Below the pieces are notes generated by a model, which was not told the DNA's origin, searched no databases, and saw nothing but the letters and a program-made list of their open reading frames with translations. The translations under genes and the position numbers were made by a program. DNA of 64,000 bases from Jannaschia sp. GRR-S6-38. Lineage in GTDB: Bacteria; Pseudomonadota; Alphaproteobacteria; Rhodobacterales; Rhodobacteraceae. Positions 16,106 to 23,033 of this stretch are shown here, one piece after another. Location: NCBI RefSeq assembly GCF_029853695.1, contig NZ_CP122537.1, positions 1,178,001 through 1,242,000 on the forward strand, in the 5' to 3' direction. Within the stretch, counting starts at the first letter, position 1, and each line of letters starts with the position of its first letter.

Positions 16106-18123
16106 CAGGCCGCCTCGTCCAGTCCGCGGCCCTTGAGGAGGGCCTCGACGCCCGGCAGGCGGCCGCGGAAGCGGGTGTAGAGCTCGGCCGCCTCGACCGA
16201 GCCGCCGCGCGACAGGATGTTGGCCTCCAACGCCCGCGCGAGGTCTGCGTCGAACGGGTCGCCCGCCTCCTCGAAGGCGGCGAAGGCGTCGGCATCCATC
16301 ACCTCGGACCACATGTAGCTGTAATAGCCCGCGGAATAGCCGTCACCCGAGAAGACATGCGCGAAATGGGGCGTGGCGTGGCGCATGCGGATGGCGCGCG
16401 GCATGCCCAGCGTCTCCAGCACCTCGGCCTGTTTCTGCATCGGATCCGCGGGCGCCGGCCCGTCGTGGAAGGCGAGGTCCACCAGCGCCGAGGCCACGTA
16501 TTCCACGGTCTGGAACCCCATGTCGTAGGTCGCCGCCCGCAGCAGGCGGTCGCGCAGGTCTTCGGGCATCGCCGCGCCCGTCTCCGCATGGGTGGCGAAT
16601 TCGCCCAGCACCTCGGGCACGTCGAGCCAATGCTCGTAGAGCTGGCTGGGCAGTTCCACGAAATCGCGCGCCACGCTTGTGCCCGAGACCGACTGGTAGG
16701 TCACGTCCGACAGCATCTGGTGCAGCGCGTGGCCGAATTCGTGAAACAGCGTGCGCGCGTCGTCATAGGACAGCAGCGCCGGATCGCCCTTGGCGAAGTT
16801 GCACACATTGACGACGATGGGCCGCACCTCGCCGTCGAGCCGCGATTGCGAGCGCATGGCCGAGCACCAGGCGCCCGAGCGCTTGGAGGCGCGGGCGAAA
16901 TAGTCGCCCAGAAAGACGGCGACATGCGCGCCCTGCCGCGTCACCTCCCAGGCGCGCACGTCCGGGTGGTAGAGCGGCAGGTCGAGCGGCGTGAATTCCA
17001 GGCCGAACAGCCGGTTCGAGACGGCGAAGGCCGCCTCGATCATGCGGTCGAGCTGGAAGAAGGGCTTCAGCTCCGCCTCGTCGAGATCGTGCAACTCGAG
17101 CCGCCGCTTCTCGGCGTAGTAGCGCCAGTCCCAGGGCTCGAGCGGACCGACGATGCCGTCCTCGCGTGCCATTCGGGCCAGGTGCTCGGCATCGCCCAGC
17201 GCGGCCTTCCGGGCGGGGCGCCAGACCTCCATCAGCAGGTCGCGCACCGCGTCGGGCGTGCCGGCCATTTCGGTCTCCAGCTTGTAGGCGGCGAAATTCG
17301 CGTAGCCCAGAAGATGCGCGCGCTCCTCGCGCAGCTTGAGGATCTCGGCGGCGATGGCGCGGTTGTCGGTCTCGCCCCCGTTTTCACCGCGTGCGACCCA
17401 GGCCTCGTAGGCCTTCTGCCGTAAGTCGCGGCGGGGCGAGAATTGCAGGAAGGGCACGATCAGCGAGCGGTTCAGCGTGACAACCGCGCCCGGGCGATCG
17501 CGATCCTTGCCGGCGGCGCGGGCCGTGCGGATGACGAAATCGGGCAGGCCCCGAAGGTCGTCCTCGGAGAGGTCCATGAACCAGTCGCGCTCGTCCGCCA
17601 GCAGGTTCTGGGCGAAGCTTGTCCCCAGCGTGGCCAGGCGCGATTTCACCTCGGTCAGGCGCGCCTTATCGGCCCCTTCGAGCGCCGCACCCGAGCGCAC
17701 GAAGCCGCGCCGCGTCAGCATCAGGACGCGCGCCTGCTCCTCGGTCAGATCGAGTGCGTCGCGGTCCTGCCAGAGCGTCTCGATCCGGTCGAACAGCGCG
17801 CGGTTGTTTGTGATCTCGGAGCCGTAGGCCGAGAGTTTCGGCGCCATCTCGCGCTGCAATTCCTCGCGCGCTGGCGTGCTGTCGGCCCCGGCGAGGTTGT
17901 AGAAGACGCCGGCCACGCGGTCGAGCGTCCGGTCCGCGCGTTCCAGCGCGTCGATCGTGTTGGCGAATGTCGGCGGCTCGGGATTGTCGGCGATGGCGGC
18001 GATAGCGGCGCGGCCCTCCTCCATCGCGGCGTCGAGCGCGGGGCCGAACTGCGCGTCCGCGATGGCGTCGAAGGGCGGCAGGCCGTGCGGGCCGGTCCAG
18101 TCGTCGAGCAGGGGATTGGTCAT
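16105..18123 (-). CDS. M3 family oligopeptidase (Dcp/OpdA type)
   Basis: 672 aa, the usual size. Thimet-type zinc peptidase with HEFGH at residues 461-465 and the downstream Glu in ARDFVELPSQLYEHW. The last quarter (RMRHATPHFAHVFSGDGYSAGYYSYMWSEVMDADAFAAFEE) is typical of Dcp. It degrades short peptides, probably in the cytoplasm since no signal peptide is seen. The start at 18123 (MTNPLLDDWTGPHGLPPFD) matches the family. It precedes, and is coupled with, the sulfotransferase gene. Confidence 0.92.
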   Translation of the reverse strand: MTNPLLDDWTGPHGLPPFDAIADAQFGPALDAAMEEGRAAIAAIADNPEPPTFANTIDALERADRTLDRVAGVFYNLAGADSTPAREELQREMAPKLSAYGSEITNNRALFDRIETLWQDRDALDLTEEQARVLMLTRRGFVRSGAALEGADKARLTEVKSRLATLGTSFAQNLLADERDWFMDLSEDDLRGLPDFVIRTARAAGKDRDRPGAVVTLNRSLIVPFLQFSPRRDLRQKAYEAWVARGENGGETDNRAIAAEILKLREERAHLLGYANFAAYKLETEMAGTPDAVRDLLMEVWRPARKAALGDAEHLARMAREDGIVGPLEPWDWRYYAEKRRLELHDLDEAELKPFFQLDRMIEAAFAVSNRLFGLEFTPLDLPLYHPDVRAWEVTRQGAHVAVFLGDYFARASKRSGAWCSAMRSQSRLDGEVRPIVVNVCNFAKGDPALLSYDDARTLFHEFGHALHQMLSDVTYQSVSGTSVARDFVELPSQLYEHWLDVPEVLGEFATHAETGAAMPEDLRDRLLRAATYDMGFQTVEYVASALVDLAFHDGPAPADPMQKQAEVLETLGMPRAIRMRHATPHFAHVFSGDGYSAGYYSYMWSEVMDADAFAAFEEAGDPFDADLARALEANILSRGGSVEAAELYTRFRGRLPGVEALLKGRGLDEAA

Positions 18124-18197
18124 GGATGTCTCCTTCGCGGCAGAAGCTAGGCCGGGCACCGGGGCGTTGCTAGGGTCGGGGCAAAGAGGAGAGCGAA

Positions 18198-18617
18198 ATG
18201 AGCTGGTCGATCCACCACGTGAACCTGCAGGCGCGCGACGTGCGGCGGGCCGCGGCCTTCTACACCGAGATCCTGGGCATGCGGAAGGGGCGCTGGGCCT
18301 TCCCCGAGACGCGCGGCTACCTGCCGGGCGATCCCGACAAGCTGGCGCTGATGGGCGACGGGCGCGACGGGCATTCGGGCCTGCACTTGATCGCGCCCGA
18401 TCCCGATTTCGCGGAGAAGAACGACCTCGCCTTCAACCCGTCGGTCGGCGGCCATGTGGCGTTTCGCGTGGACGATCTGGATGCGGTGATCGCGCGCCTG
18501 CGCGCGGCGGGCATCCGCCATTCGGTCACCGGGGAATTCGCGATCCCGGGCCTGCGCCACGTCTATACGGAGGACCCGGAGGGCAATCTCATCGAGATCA
18601 ACGGCCCCGTGAAATAG
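18198..18617 (+). CDS. VOC (glyoxalase/bleomycin-resistance fold) protein
   Basis: 139 aa. Two beta-alpha-beta-beta-beta modules: SIHHVNLQARDVRRAAAFYTEILG, then HVAFRVDDLDAVIARLRAAG and HVYTEDPEGNLIEING. Metal-dependent enzyme or binding protein of the VOC superfamily; substrate unknown. The start follows a clear GAGGAGAG ribosome site. Single gene, followed by a GC-rich hairpin. Confidence 0.85.
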   Translation: MSWSIHHVNLQARDVRRAAAFYTEILGMRKGRWAFPETRGYLPGDPDKLALMGDGRDGHSGLHLIAPDPDFAEKNDLAFNPSVGGHVAFRVDDLDAVIARLRAAGIRHSVTGEFAIPGLRHVYTEDPEGNLIEINGPVK

Positions 18618-18632
18618 CCGCCGTTTGAAGGT

Positions 18633-18654
18633 GGCCGGGCGCTTCCGCCCGGCC
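18633..18654. terminator. GC-rich hairpin between convergent genes
   Basis: A perfect 9-bp inverted repeat GGCCGGGCG-CTTC-CGCCCGGCC lies between the VOC gene and the PNPOx gene, which converge here. There is no T-run on either side, so it is terminator-like but not a classical intrinsic terminator. Confidence 0.5.
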
Positions 18655-18661
18655 CGCAACA

Positions 18662-19144
18662 TCAGTCGAGGCGCACATGCGCCTTCTTGTCCTCAGCCTT
18701 GTCCTTCGGGTCGCGGCCCATCAGCGACAGGATCCCCGCCGCGAGGGTCGAGCCATCCTCCCACAGCTCCGCCTCGCGGGCGTCGAAGCGGATCAGGCGC
18801 AGCTTGGGATCGTCCTTGCCGTCATACCAGGCGGCGACGGCGGGGTTCCACAGCCGCTCCACCCGGGCAGGATCGGTGTCGAGCGACAGCGTCCCCGAGG
18901 CCGAGGCCCAGAGGTCCCAGCCCTTGTTCACGAAAGTCATCATGCCGGGCTTGTTGTTGGCGGCGAGCACCCGGCCCAGGTCGCTGTCGGTCGTGCCGAA
19001 GAACCAGAGCGGTCCCGAATTGTGGTCGCCGTCGACGATGGCGGTCATCGGGCGCGGCGGGGCGCCCTCGCATCCGAGGAACACCGTCTTGTCGGAGCGC
19101 AGGTGCTTCCAGAACTTCTCTTCGATCTTGGCGGCGTCGGTCAT
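18662..19144 (-). CDS. pyridoxamine 5'-phosphate oxidase family (general-stress-26 type) protein
   Basis: 160 aa. KTVFLGCEGAPPRPMTAIVDGD, GPLWFFGTTDSDLGR and FVNKGWDLWASASGTLSL match the split-barrel flavin-binding family annotated as general stress protein 26. It probably binds FMN or a related cofactor; reaction unknown. The start at 19144 follows GGAGCGATTCAC. Single gene. Confidence 0.85.
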   Translation of the reverse strand: MTDAAKIEEKFWKHLRSDKTVFLGCEGAPPRPMTAIVDGDHNSGPLWFFGTTDSDLGRVLAANNKPGMMTFVNKGWDLWASASGTLSLDTDPARVERLWNPAVAAWYDGKDDPKLRLIRFDAREAELWEDGSTLAAGILSLMGRDPKDKAEDKKAHVRLD

Positions 19145-19385
19145 GTGAATCGCTCCTTCGGGACTGTTCGTGCGTGTTCGGTGAGGGCAACGCGCCCGCA
19201 CCCCTCAAGGTTGCGCGCATCCGGACCGGACGCGATTCGCCCGGCCCGGCTCGCGGCGCGCAAGCCCCCGCGAGGTCAGGCTTTCCTGACCTGCCGCGCG
19301 GCCCCCTGATCTGCTATGATGGGTTCACGCTCGAGCCCTGCATCCCTGTTCCCGCGCGCCTGCGCCGGTCCCCGGAGGTCGTGCC

Positions 19386-19946
19386 ATGCTGTTCAACGCC
19401 GTCATCCTGTCCATGGCCATGCTGGCCGCGATCCTCGCGATCGGCGGCGGCCTGATGGTCCTCGCCCGCCAGCAGGTCGTGGTCGACGAGAAGGGCCATG
19501 TCAGCCAGATCGAGATCCCGTTCTTCGGCAAGCTGTCGACGAATTACCCCTCGCTGGTGGCGATCATCGCCGGCATCGCGCTGGCCTACGCCACGATGTC
19601 GCGCCTGGTCATTGAGCCGCAGATTCCGACTCTGCCGCTCTCGGCGCAGGTCACATTCGAGGGATTGGCCGAGAACACGCCCGTCTTCGTGAACGCCGTG
19701 CCGCAGAGATACCTGCGCACCGCGACCGTCGTGGGCACCGGCGAGACGCCGCACGAGATGATCCTCGAGGTGGACGAGCCGGGCCCCTACACCGTGATCG
19801 CCTATACCGTGACCGGCGTCAGCCCGGACGGGCGGCCGATCTTCACCCTCACGCAAGGCCCCGCGCGACGCGGCGACGGCCGGTTCGAATTCTCGGGCCG
19901 GCTGATCAAGGCCCTGCAGGAGGCCGTCGAGGAGGACCAGCCATGA
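19386..19946 (+). CDS. conserved membrane protein of unknown function
   Basis: 186 aa. Two N-terminal membrane segments (residues about 5-25, and YPSLVAIIAGIALAYATM near 54-71) are followed by a predicted periplasmic beta-rich domain with VTFEGLAENTPVFVNAVP and LEVDEPGPYTVIAYTV. No named domain recognised. It overlaps the next gene by ATGA, so the two form a coupled pair. Confidence 0.65.
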   Translation: MLFNAVILSMAMLAAILAIGGGLMVLARQQVVVDEKGHVSQIEIPFFGKLSTNYPSLVAIIAGIALAYATMSRLVIEPQIPTLPLSAQVTFEGLAENTPVFVNAVPQRYLRTATVVGTGETPHEMILEVDEPGPYTVIAYTVTGVSPDGRPIFTLTQGPARRGDGRFEFSGRLIKALQEAVEEDQP

Positions 19947-20320
19947 GACGGACGATCTGGATCGCGGCGCTCATAGGGTCAGTGGCGACATTGGCCCCGG
20001 CCGCGCGGGCCGAGACGATTCTGCGCCTTCTGACCAGCGGCGGCGTGCCGGTGCAGGGCCTGCCGGTGGTGATCGAGGACGGGACGCAGTCCACGGTCGC
20101 GATCACCAATGCCGAGGGCGATCTCGAACTGCCGCCGACCCTGTCGGCGCGGGCCGAGCTGGTCGTGCCGACCGGCCGGGCCGAGGCGCCGGTCCTGCGC
20201 CGCAACCTGCTGGAGATCCTCGAGGATCCCGCCGACGGCGTCGCCGCGTTCGGCCGCGCCGCCACGGGACAAGCCGGGGCCCAGACCACTGGATTGCGGA
20301 TCGAGGCGATCGAGCGCTGA
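19943..20320 (+). CDS. small secreted protein, carboxypeptidase-regulatory-like fold possible
   Basis: 125 aa. Signal peptide RRTIWIAALIGSVATLAPAARA, then a short domain with GVPVQGLPVVIEDGTQSTVA followed by TNAEGDLELPP, reminiscent of Ig-like or CarboxypepD_reg repeats (gain-of-glycine turn after VxNAEG). Function unknown. Translation is coupled to the upstream membrane protein (ATGA overlap); both probably sit in the cell envelope. Confidence 0.6.
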   Translation: MRRTIWIAALIGSVATLAPAARAETILRLLTSGGVPVQGLPVVIEDGTQSTVAITNAEGDLELPPTLSARAELVVPTGRAEAPVLRRNLLEILEDPADGVAAFGRAATGQAGAQTTGLRIEAIER

Positions 20321-20333
20321 ACGCGCCCGGGTC

Positions 20334-20648
20334 TCACTCGCCGCGGGCGCAGGTCCGGCAGAGCGCGGCCGTGGGCACGGCCTCCAGCCGCTCGGGCGAA
20401 ATCGCCTCGCCGCATTTCCCGCAGATCCCGTAGGTCCCGTTGTCGATCCGCGCGATCGCGGCGTCGATGGCGCGGATCTCGTCGCGGTCGTGCTGGCCCA
20501 GCGACTCCAGCACCTCGTCTCCCTGTCGCTCCGAGGCGCGGTCCTCCCAATCCTTCGGCGCGGGATCGTCGAGCTGGTCCTCGATCCGCTCGAGGTCGCC
20601 GGTCAGTTCCGCGCGGCGGGCGAGAAGGCGGGTGCGGGCATCGGTCAT
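20334..20648 (-). CDS. TraR/DksA family zinc-finger protein
   Basis: 104 aa. An N-terminal coiled-coil (RTRLLARRAELTGDLERIED) is followed by a four-Cys zinc finger: YGICGKCGEAISPERLEAVP, then ALCRTCARGE. Short DksA-like proteins bind the secondary channel of RNA polymerase and alter transcription. It is shorter than full DksA (about 150 aa). Divergent from a lipoprotein gene, with an FNR-type dyad 49 bp upstream of its start. Confidence 0.85.
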   Translation of the reverse strand: MTDARTRLLARRAELTGDLERIEDQLDDPAPKDWEDRASERQGDEVLESLGQHDRDEIRAIDAAIARIDNGTYGICGKCGEAISPERLEAVPTAALCRTCARGE

Positions 20649-20696
20649 GGGATCCTCCGTTTCGTGCGAGAGTGGCGCGCGCTCGAAAGGCGCGCG

Positions 20697-20710
20697 TTGA
20701 TTTGCGTCAA
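20697..20710. promoter_or_regulatory. FNR/FnrL-type operator
   Basis: TTGAT-TTGC-GTCAA is a full match to the FNR-family dyad TTGAT-N4-(A/G)TCAA. It is centred 55 bp upstream of the DksA-like start and 80 bp upstream of the lipoprotein start, in a 135-bp divergent region, so an oxygen-sensing regulator of the FnrL/Dnr type could control either or both genes. Confidence 0.65.
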
Positions 20711-20783
20711 GCCACGCGGTGCCTTGCGCCCGCGGGGCGGCTTGTCGATAGTCGGGGCGAACCCGCAGACCGGAGCCGACCCC

Positions 20784-20924
20784 ATGACCCGCAAGACCCT
20801 GACCCTCCTGGCCCTCCTCGCCTTCGCGCCACTGGCCTCGGGCTGTGCCGCCGTGGCCATCGGGGCGGGCGGCGCCATCGTCGCCGACACCATCGCCGAG
20901 GAGGAAGGCGGGAACCTGTTCTGA
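20784..20924 (+). CDS. small lipoprotein (46 aa)
   Basis: 46 aa: MTRKTLTLLALLAFAPLASG ending in the lipobox LASGC, then a Gly/Ala-rich hydrophobic stretch (AAVAIGAGGAIVADTI) and the acidic end AEEEGGNLF. The Gly-zipper-like middle suggests a small membrane-inserting lipoprotein. It is 22 bp upstream of an entericidin-like gene, probably in one transcript. A partial second copy of its C-terminus occurs near 22.5 kb. Confidence 0.7.
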   Translation: MTRKTLTLLALLAFAPLASGCAAVAIGAGGAIVADTIAEEEGGNLF

Positions 20925-20946
20925 CCCGCCGCCAGAGGAGCCTAGC

Positions 20947-21063
20947 ATGATCCGCATCTCCGTCATCCTGTCGCTTGTGATGACCCTCGCCGCCTGCGAG
21001 ACGACGCGCGGCTTCGTGCGCGACGCCGAGAACGTGGGCCAGGCGCTGGCGCGGGGCGGCTGA
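20947..21063 (+). CDS. entericidin A/B-like lipoprotein (38 aa)
   Basis: 38 aa: IRISVILSLVMTLAAC gives the lipobox LAAC, followed by ETTRGFVRDAENVGQAL, the pattern of the entericidin family (ECN). Entericidins are tiny outer-membrane lipoproteins linked to programmed lysis or stress. A ribosome site AGAGGAG lies 7 nt before the ATG. Follows the 46-aa lipoprotein gene. Confidence 0.8.
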   Translation: MIRISVILSLVMTLAACETTRGFVRDAENVGQALARGG

Positions 21064-21103
21064 GGCGCGGCCTGGCGGTCGCAGCGTCTCCGCCTACGCG
21101 ATC

Positions 21104-21113
21104 GGGGGGGGGG
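21104..21113 (+). repeat. G10 homopolymer tract
   Basis: Ten consecutive G in the 280-bp gap between the entericidin gene and the PepSY-like gene. Nothing else convincing is seen in that gap apart from GGAAA-N6-TTTCC at 21130-21145. Confidence 0.8.
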
Positions 21114-21343
21114 AGCGCGTTTCGTTGCTGGAAACAGTGATTTCCTGTATGGCTTGATCGTCCCCGCGGGAGCGCTTTCACGCCCGCCCGGACTGCGACC
21201 CGCAAGACGCCATGCCGCGACGCACGCGCCCGCGACGCACCTGATCGGTGCGACCGGTCGGACCTTGTCGCACGCCCCGCCCGGGCATCCGCGGCCCGCC
21301 GGGACGCGGCGTCCTGTCCATCTCCGCGGATGGGAGATTGACG

Positions 21344-21613
21344 ATGTCACGCTTGTTTTCGACCCTTCTCGCCCTGTCGCTCGCCACGCCCTTCGCCGCC
21401 TCGGCGCAGGCGGTGAACGTGATGCCCGACTCGAGCTACGACGCGATCGCCTCGAAGCTGCTGATGAGCGGCTACAAGGATCTGCGGCTGGTCAGCGCCG
21501 AGGACGGCCTCATCAACGGCTTCGACAAGGAGGGCAGCGAGGTGATGATCGTCGTCGACCCGGAGTCGCGGAAGGTGCTGCGCACGATCAACGTCCACAA
21601 GACCGACGACTAA
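21344..21613 (+). CDS. secreted PepSY-like protein
   Basis: 89 aa. Signal peptide SRLFSTLLALSLATPFAASA followed by a PepSY-like alpha-beta domain (SYDAIASKLLMSGYKDLRLV, then GSEVMIVVDPESRKVLRTIN). Such proteins are periplasmic and often act as protease inhibitors or sensor parts. The start at 21344 is chosen for the signal peptide; the frame upstream is Pro/Arg-rich. Its 280-bp upstream region has no other gene. Confidence 0.7.
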   Translation: MSRLFSTLLALSLATPFAASAQAVNVMPDSSYDAIASKLLMSGYKDLRLVSAEDGLINGFDKEGSEVMIVVDPESRKVLRTINVHKTDD

Positions 21614-21759
21614 GGGCCGAGCGGCGCGCCCCCGCCGGGACCGCCGGGGGCGCGTGTCGCGCGGCGGTGCGGCGGGCCGATTGATGCAGCGCAAAGCGGG
21701 CGGCGGGCGCGACTGCTAGCCGGTGATAACGCAGGGCAGTCAAGGGTTTGGGCCGATCG

Positions 21760-22449
21760 ATGACGCGTCGCAGATGGACCGCCCTTTCGCTTTTTACCGT
21801 CTCGATCCTCGTAGCATCGCCGGCACTGCCGCAATCGCGCACCTGCGACGCGCCGAACGCGTCGGTCACGGTCGGCGACGGGGACGCGGCCGCGCTGATC
21901 TGCGACGCCGCCCGGGAGGCGGCCGGGATCTTCGCGGCCTGCGGCCTGCCGGACATCCCGGCCTCCGTCCGCATCGAGACCGTCGACGCCTTCGAGACCG
22001 ATTGCGCCGGCATCTATCACTGCGGGCGCGGCCTCATCGAGGTCCTGTCCCCGGCGGCGCTCGCGGCCCGGGACCTGCCCGACGGGGCGTTCTCGGACCT
22101 GAGCCCGGAGGCCTATTTCCGAAGCGTCGTCGTCCACGAGCTCGCCCATGCCGCGACCGACGGGATGCCCTGTCCCTACGAGAGCTGCGTCGCCAGCGTC
22201 GAATACGTCGCCTACGCGATGCAGGTGAAATCGCTGGGCCCCGCCGCGCAGGCCGGCTTCGAGACCGCCGCCGCCATCGACCGGGCCGTCGCGCTCGAAG
22301 AGCTCAACCCGATGATCCTCTTCGTGGCCCCCGACCGCTTCGCGCAACGCGTCTGGACGCATTTCACGCAGCAGGACGACCCCTGCGGCTTCGTCCGCCG
22401 GCTGGTGGCGGGAGAGGTGGTCCTGGACCACGGGTTTTTCGATCCGTGA
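21760..22449 (+). CDS. putative secreted zinc metallopeptidase (HExxH), DUF6639-like
   Basis: 229 aa. Signal peptide (TRRRWTALSLFTVSILVASPALPQ). Motif VVVHELAHAATDGMPC contains HELAH with zinc-peptidase spacing, and six or more cysteines (for example CDAPN, CGLPDI, CAGIYHCG, CPYESC, DPCGF) suggest disulfides in the periplasm. I recall this as DUF6639; no substrate known. The ATG at 21760 is chosen; a TTG at 21748 is an alternative. Sits between PepSY-like and decayed lipoprotein genes. Confidence 0.7.
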   Translation: MTRRRWTALSLFTVSILVASPALPQSRTCDAPNASVTVGDGDAAALICDAAREAAGIFAACGLPDIPASVRIETVDAFETDCAGIYHCGRGLIEVLSPAALAARDLPDGAFSDLSPEAYFRSVVVHELAHAATDGMPCPYESCVASVEYVAYAMQVKSLGPAAQAGFETAAAIDRAVALEELNPMILFVAPDRFAQRVWTHFTQQDDPCGFVRRLVAGEVVLDHGFFDP

Positions 22450-22483
22450 GGGGGCGCAGCTGCTCGCGCGCAGCGGGCCGCTG

Positions 22484-22561
22484 GCGGTCCCGAACGGCGA
22501 GCTGCGCACCGAGTTCGCCGCCGACGGGGTGGTCGAGGAAGAAGGGGGGAACCTGTTTTGA
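22484..22561 (+). pseudogene. remnant copy of the 46-aa lipoprotein gene (C-terminal part)
   Basis: In one frame this stretch reads to EFAADGVVEEEGGNLF then TGA, matching the end of the 46-aa lipoprotein at 20784-20924 (VADTIAEEEGGNLF). No start codon, signal peptide or lipobox precedes it; the frame continues back into the 3' end of the metallopeptidase gene. It looks like the tail of a duplicated lipoprotein/entericidin pair. Confidence 0.5.
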
Positions 22562-22677
22562 CCCGCTTCATCATCGCCCTGCCCGTGCTGTTCGGACTGG
22601 ACGCCTGCGACGACACGGTCGGCGGCTTCATCGAGGACCCGGAAGAGTTCGGCGACGCGGTCGCGGATACGATCTGA
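22558..22677 (+). CDS. entericidin-like small protein, second copy
   Basis: 39 aa if the TTG at 22558, overlapping the previous stop as TTGA, is used: TRFIIALPVLFGLDAC, then DDTVGGFIEDPEEFGDAVADTI. Aligned with the entericidin at 20947 it shares the Cys, the T-x-G-F-(V/I)-x-D core and length. The lipobox LDAC has Asp before Ala, which is unusual, and the start is not ATG, so it may be decaying. Confidence 0.5.
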   Translation: MTRFIIALPVLFGLDACDDTVGGFIEDPEEFGDAVADTI

Positions 22678-22780
22678 GGGTTGGGCGGATTTGCGTATCA
22701 GGCGCTCCTGGTGAGAGCCGAGGGCGCTTCATTTTATGTGTGTCCAATTGTTTCGCTGCATGGAGCGAAGGAGCAAGCCT

Positions 22781-22906
22781 AGTGCCACGGCCCGTCGCAT
22801 TTATTGCTGGATCAATCGGGTGAAGCACGGGCTGGTGACGGAGCAGGAGGCGTGGCCGTATTCATCGATCCACCGGGACTGCCGCGCTCAGGCCGAACGA
22901 TCGTAG
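22781..22906 (+). pseudogene. 3' remnant of REP-associated tyrosine transposase (RAYT, Y1_Tnp)
   Basis: One frame reads RRIYCWINRVKHGLV, then TEQEAWPYSSIHRD, to a TAG at 22904. The pattern I-N-x-V-K-H-G-L-V-x-x-x-x-x-W-P-Y-S-S-x-H-R is the well-known C-terminal end of RAYT/TnpA_REP proteins. The catalytic HUH region and start are missing, so this is a broken gene. The REP-like inverted repeat begins within its stop codon. Confidence 0.7.
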
Positions 22907-22978
22907 GGTGCGTGCTTGCCATGCACCGTTCGCGGATTTTGCGGGCGATGGCGGTGCGTGACGAGCACGCACCCTACG
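22902..22978. repeat. REP-like palindrome
   Basis: Perfect 15-bp inverted repeat: CGTAGGGTGCGTGCT at 22902-22916 and its complement at 22964-22978. A nested 6-bp pair GCACCG/CGGTGC lies at 22923-22928 and 22952-22957. Such imperfect palindromes next to RAYT genes are the elements those transposases act on. No second copy was noticed in the window. Confidence 0.75.
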
Positions 22979-23033
22979 CTTGCTCGACCCTTTACCAGTT
23001 GAATACTCGTGGAAAACGCGCGACAGACGCACC

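Larger units (their letters stand above)
22678..23033 (+). other. gene-poor stretch with transposase remnant and REP-like hairpin
   Basis: 356 bp without an intact gene between the second entericidin-like gene and the AlbA_2 gene. It holds the 3' end of a REP-associated transposase (22781-22906) and an adjoining long inverted repeat (22902-22978), listed separately. The first 100 bp show nothing recognisable. Confidence 0.6.
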
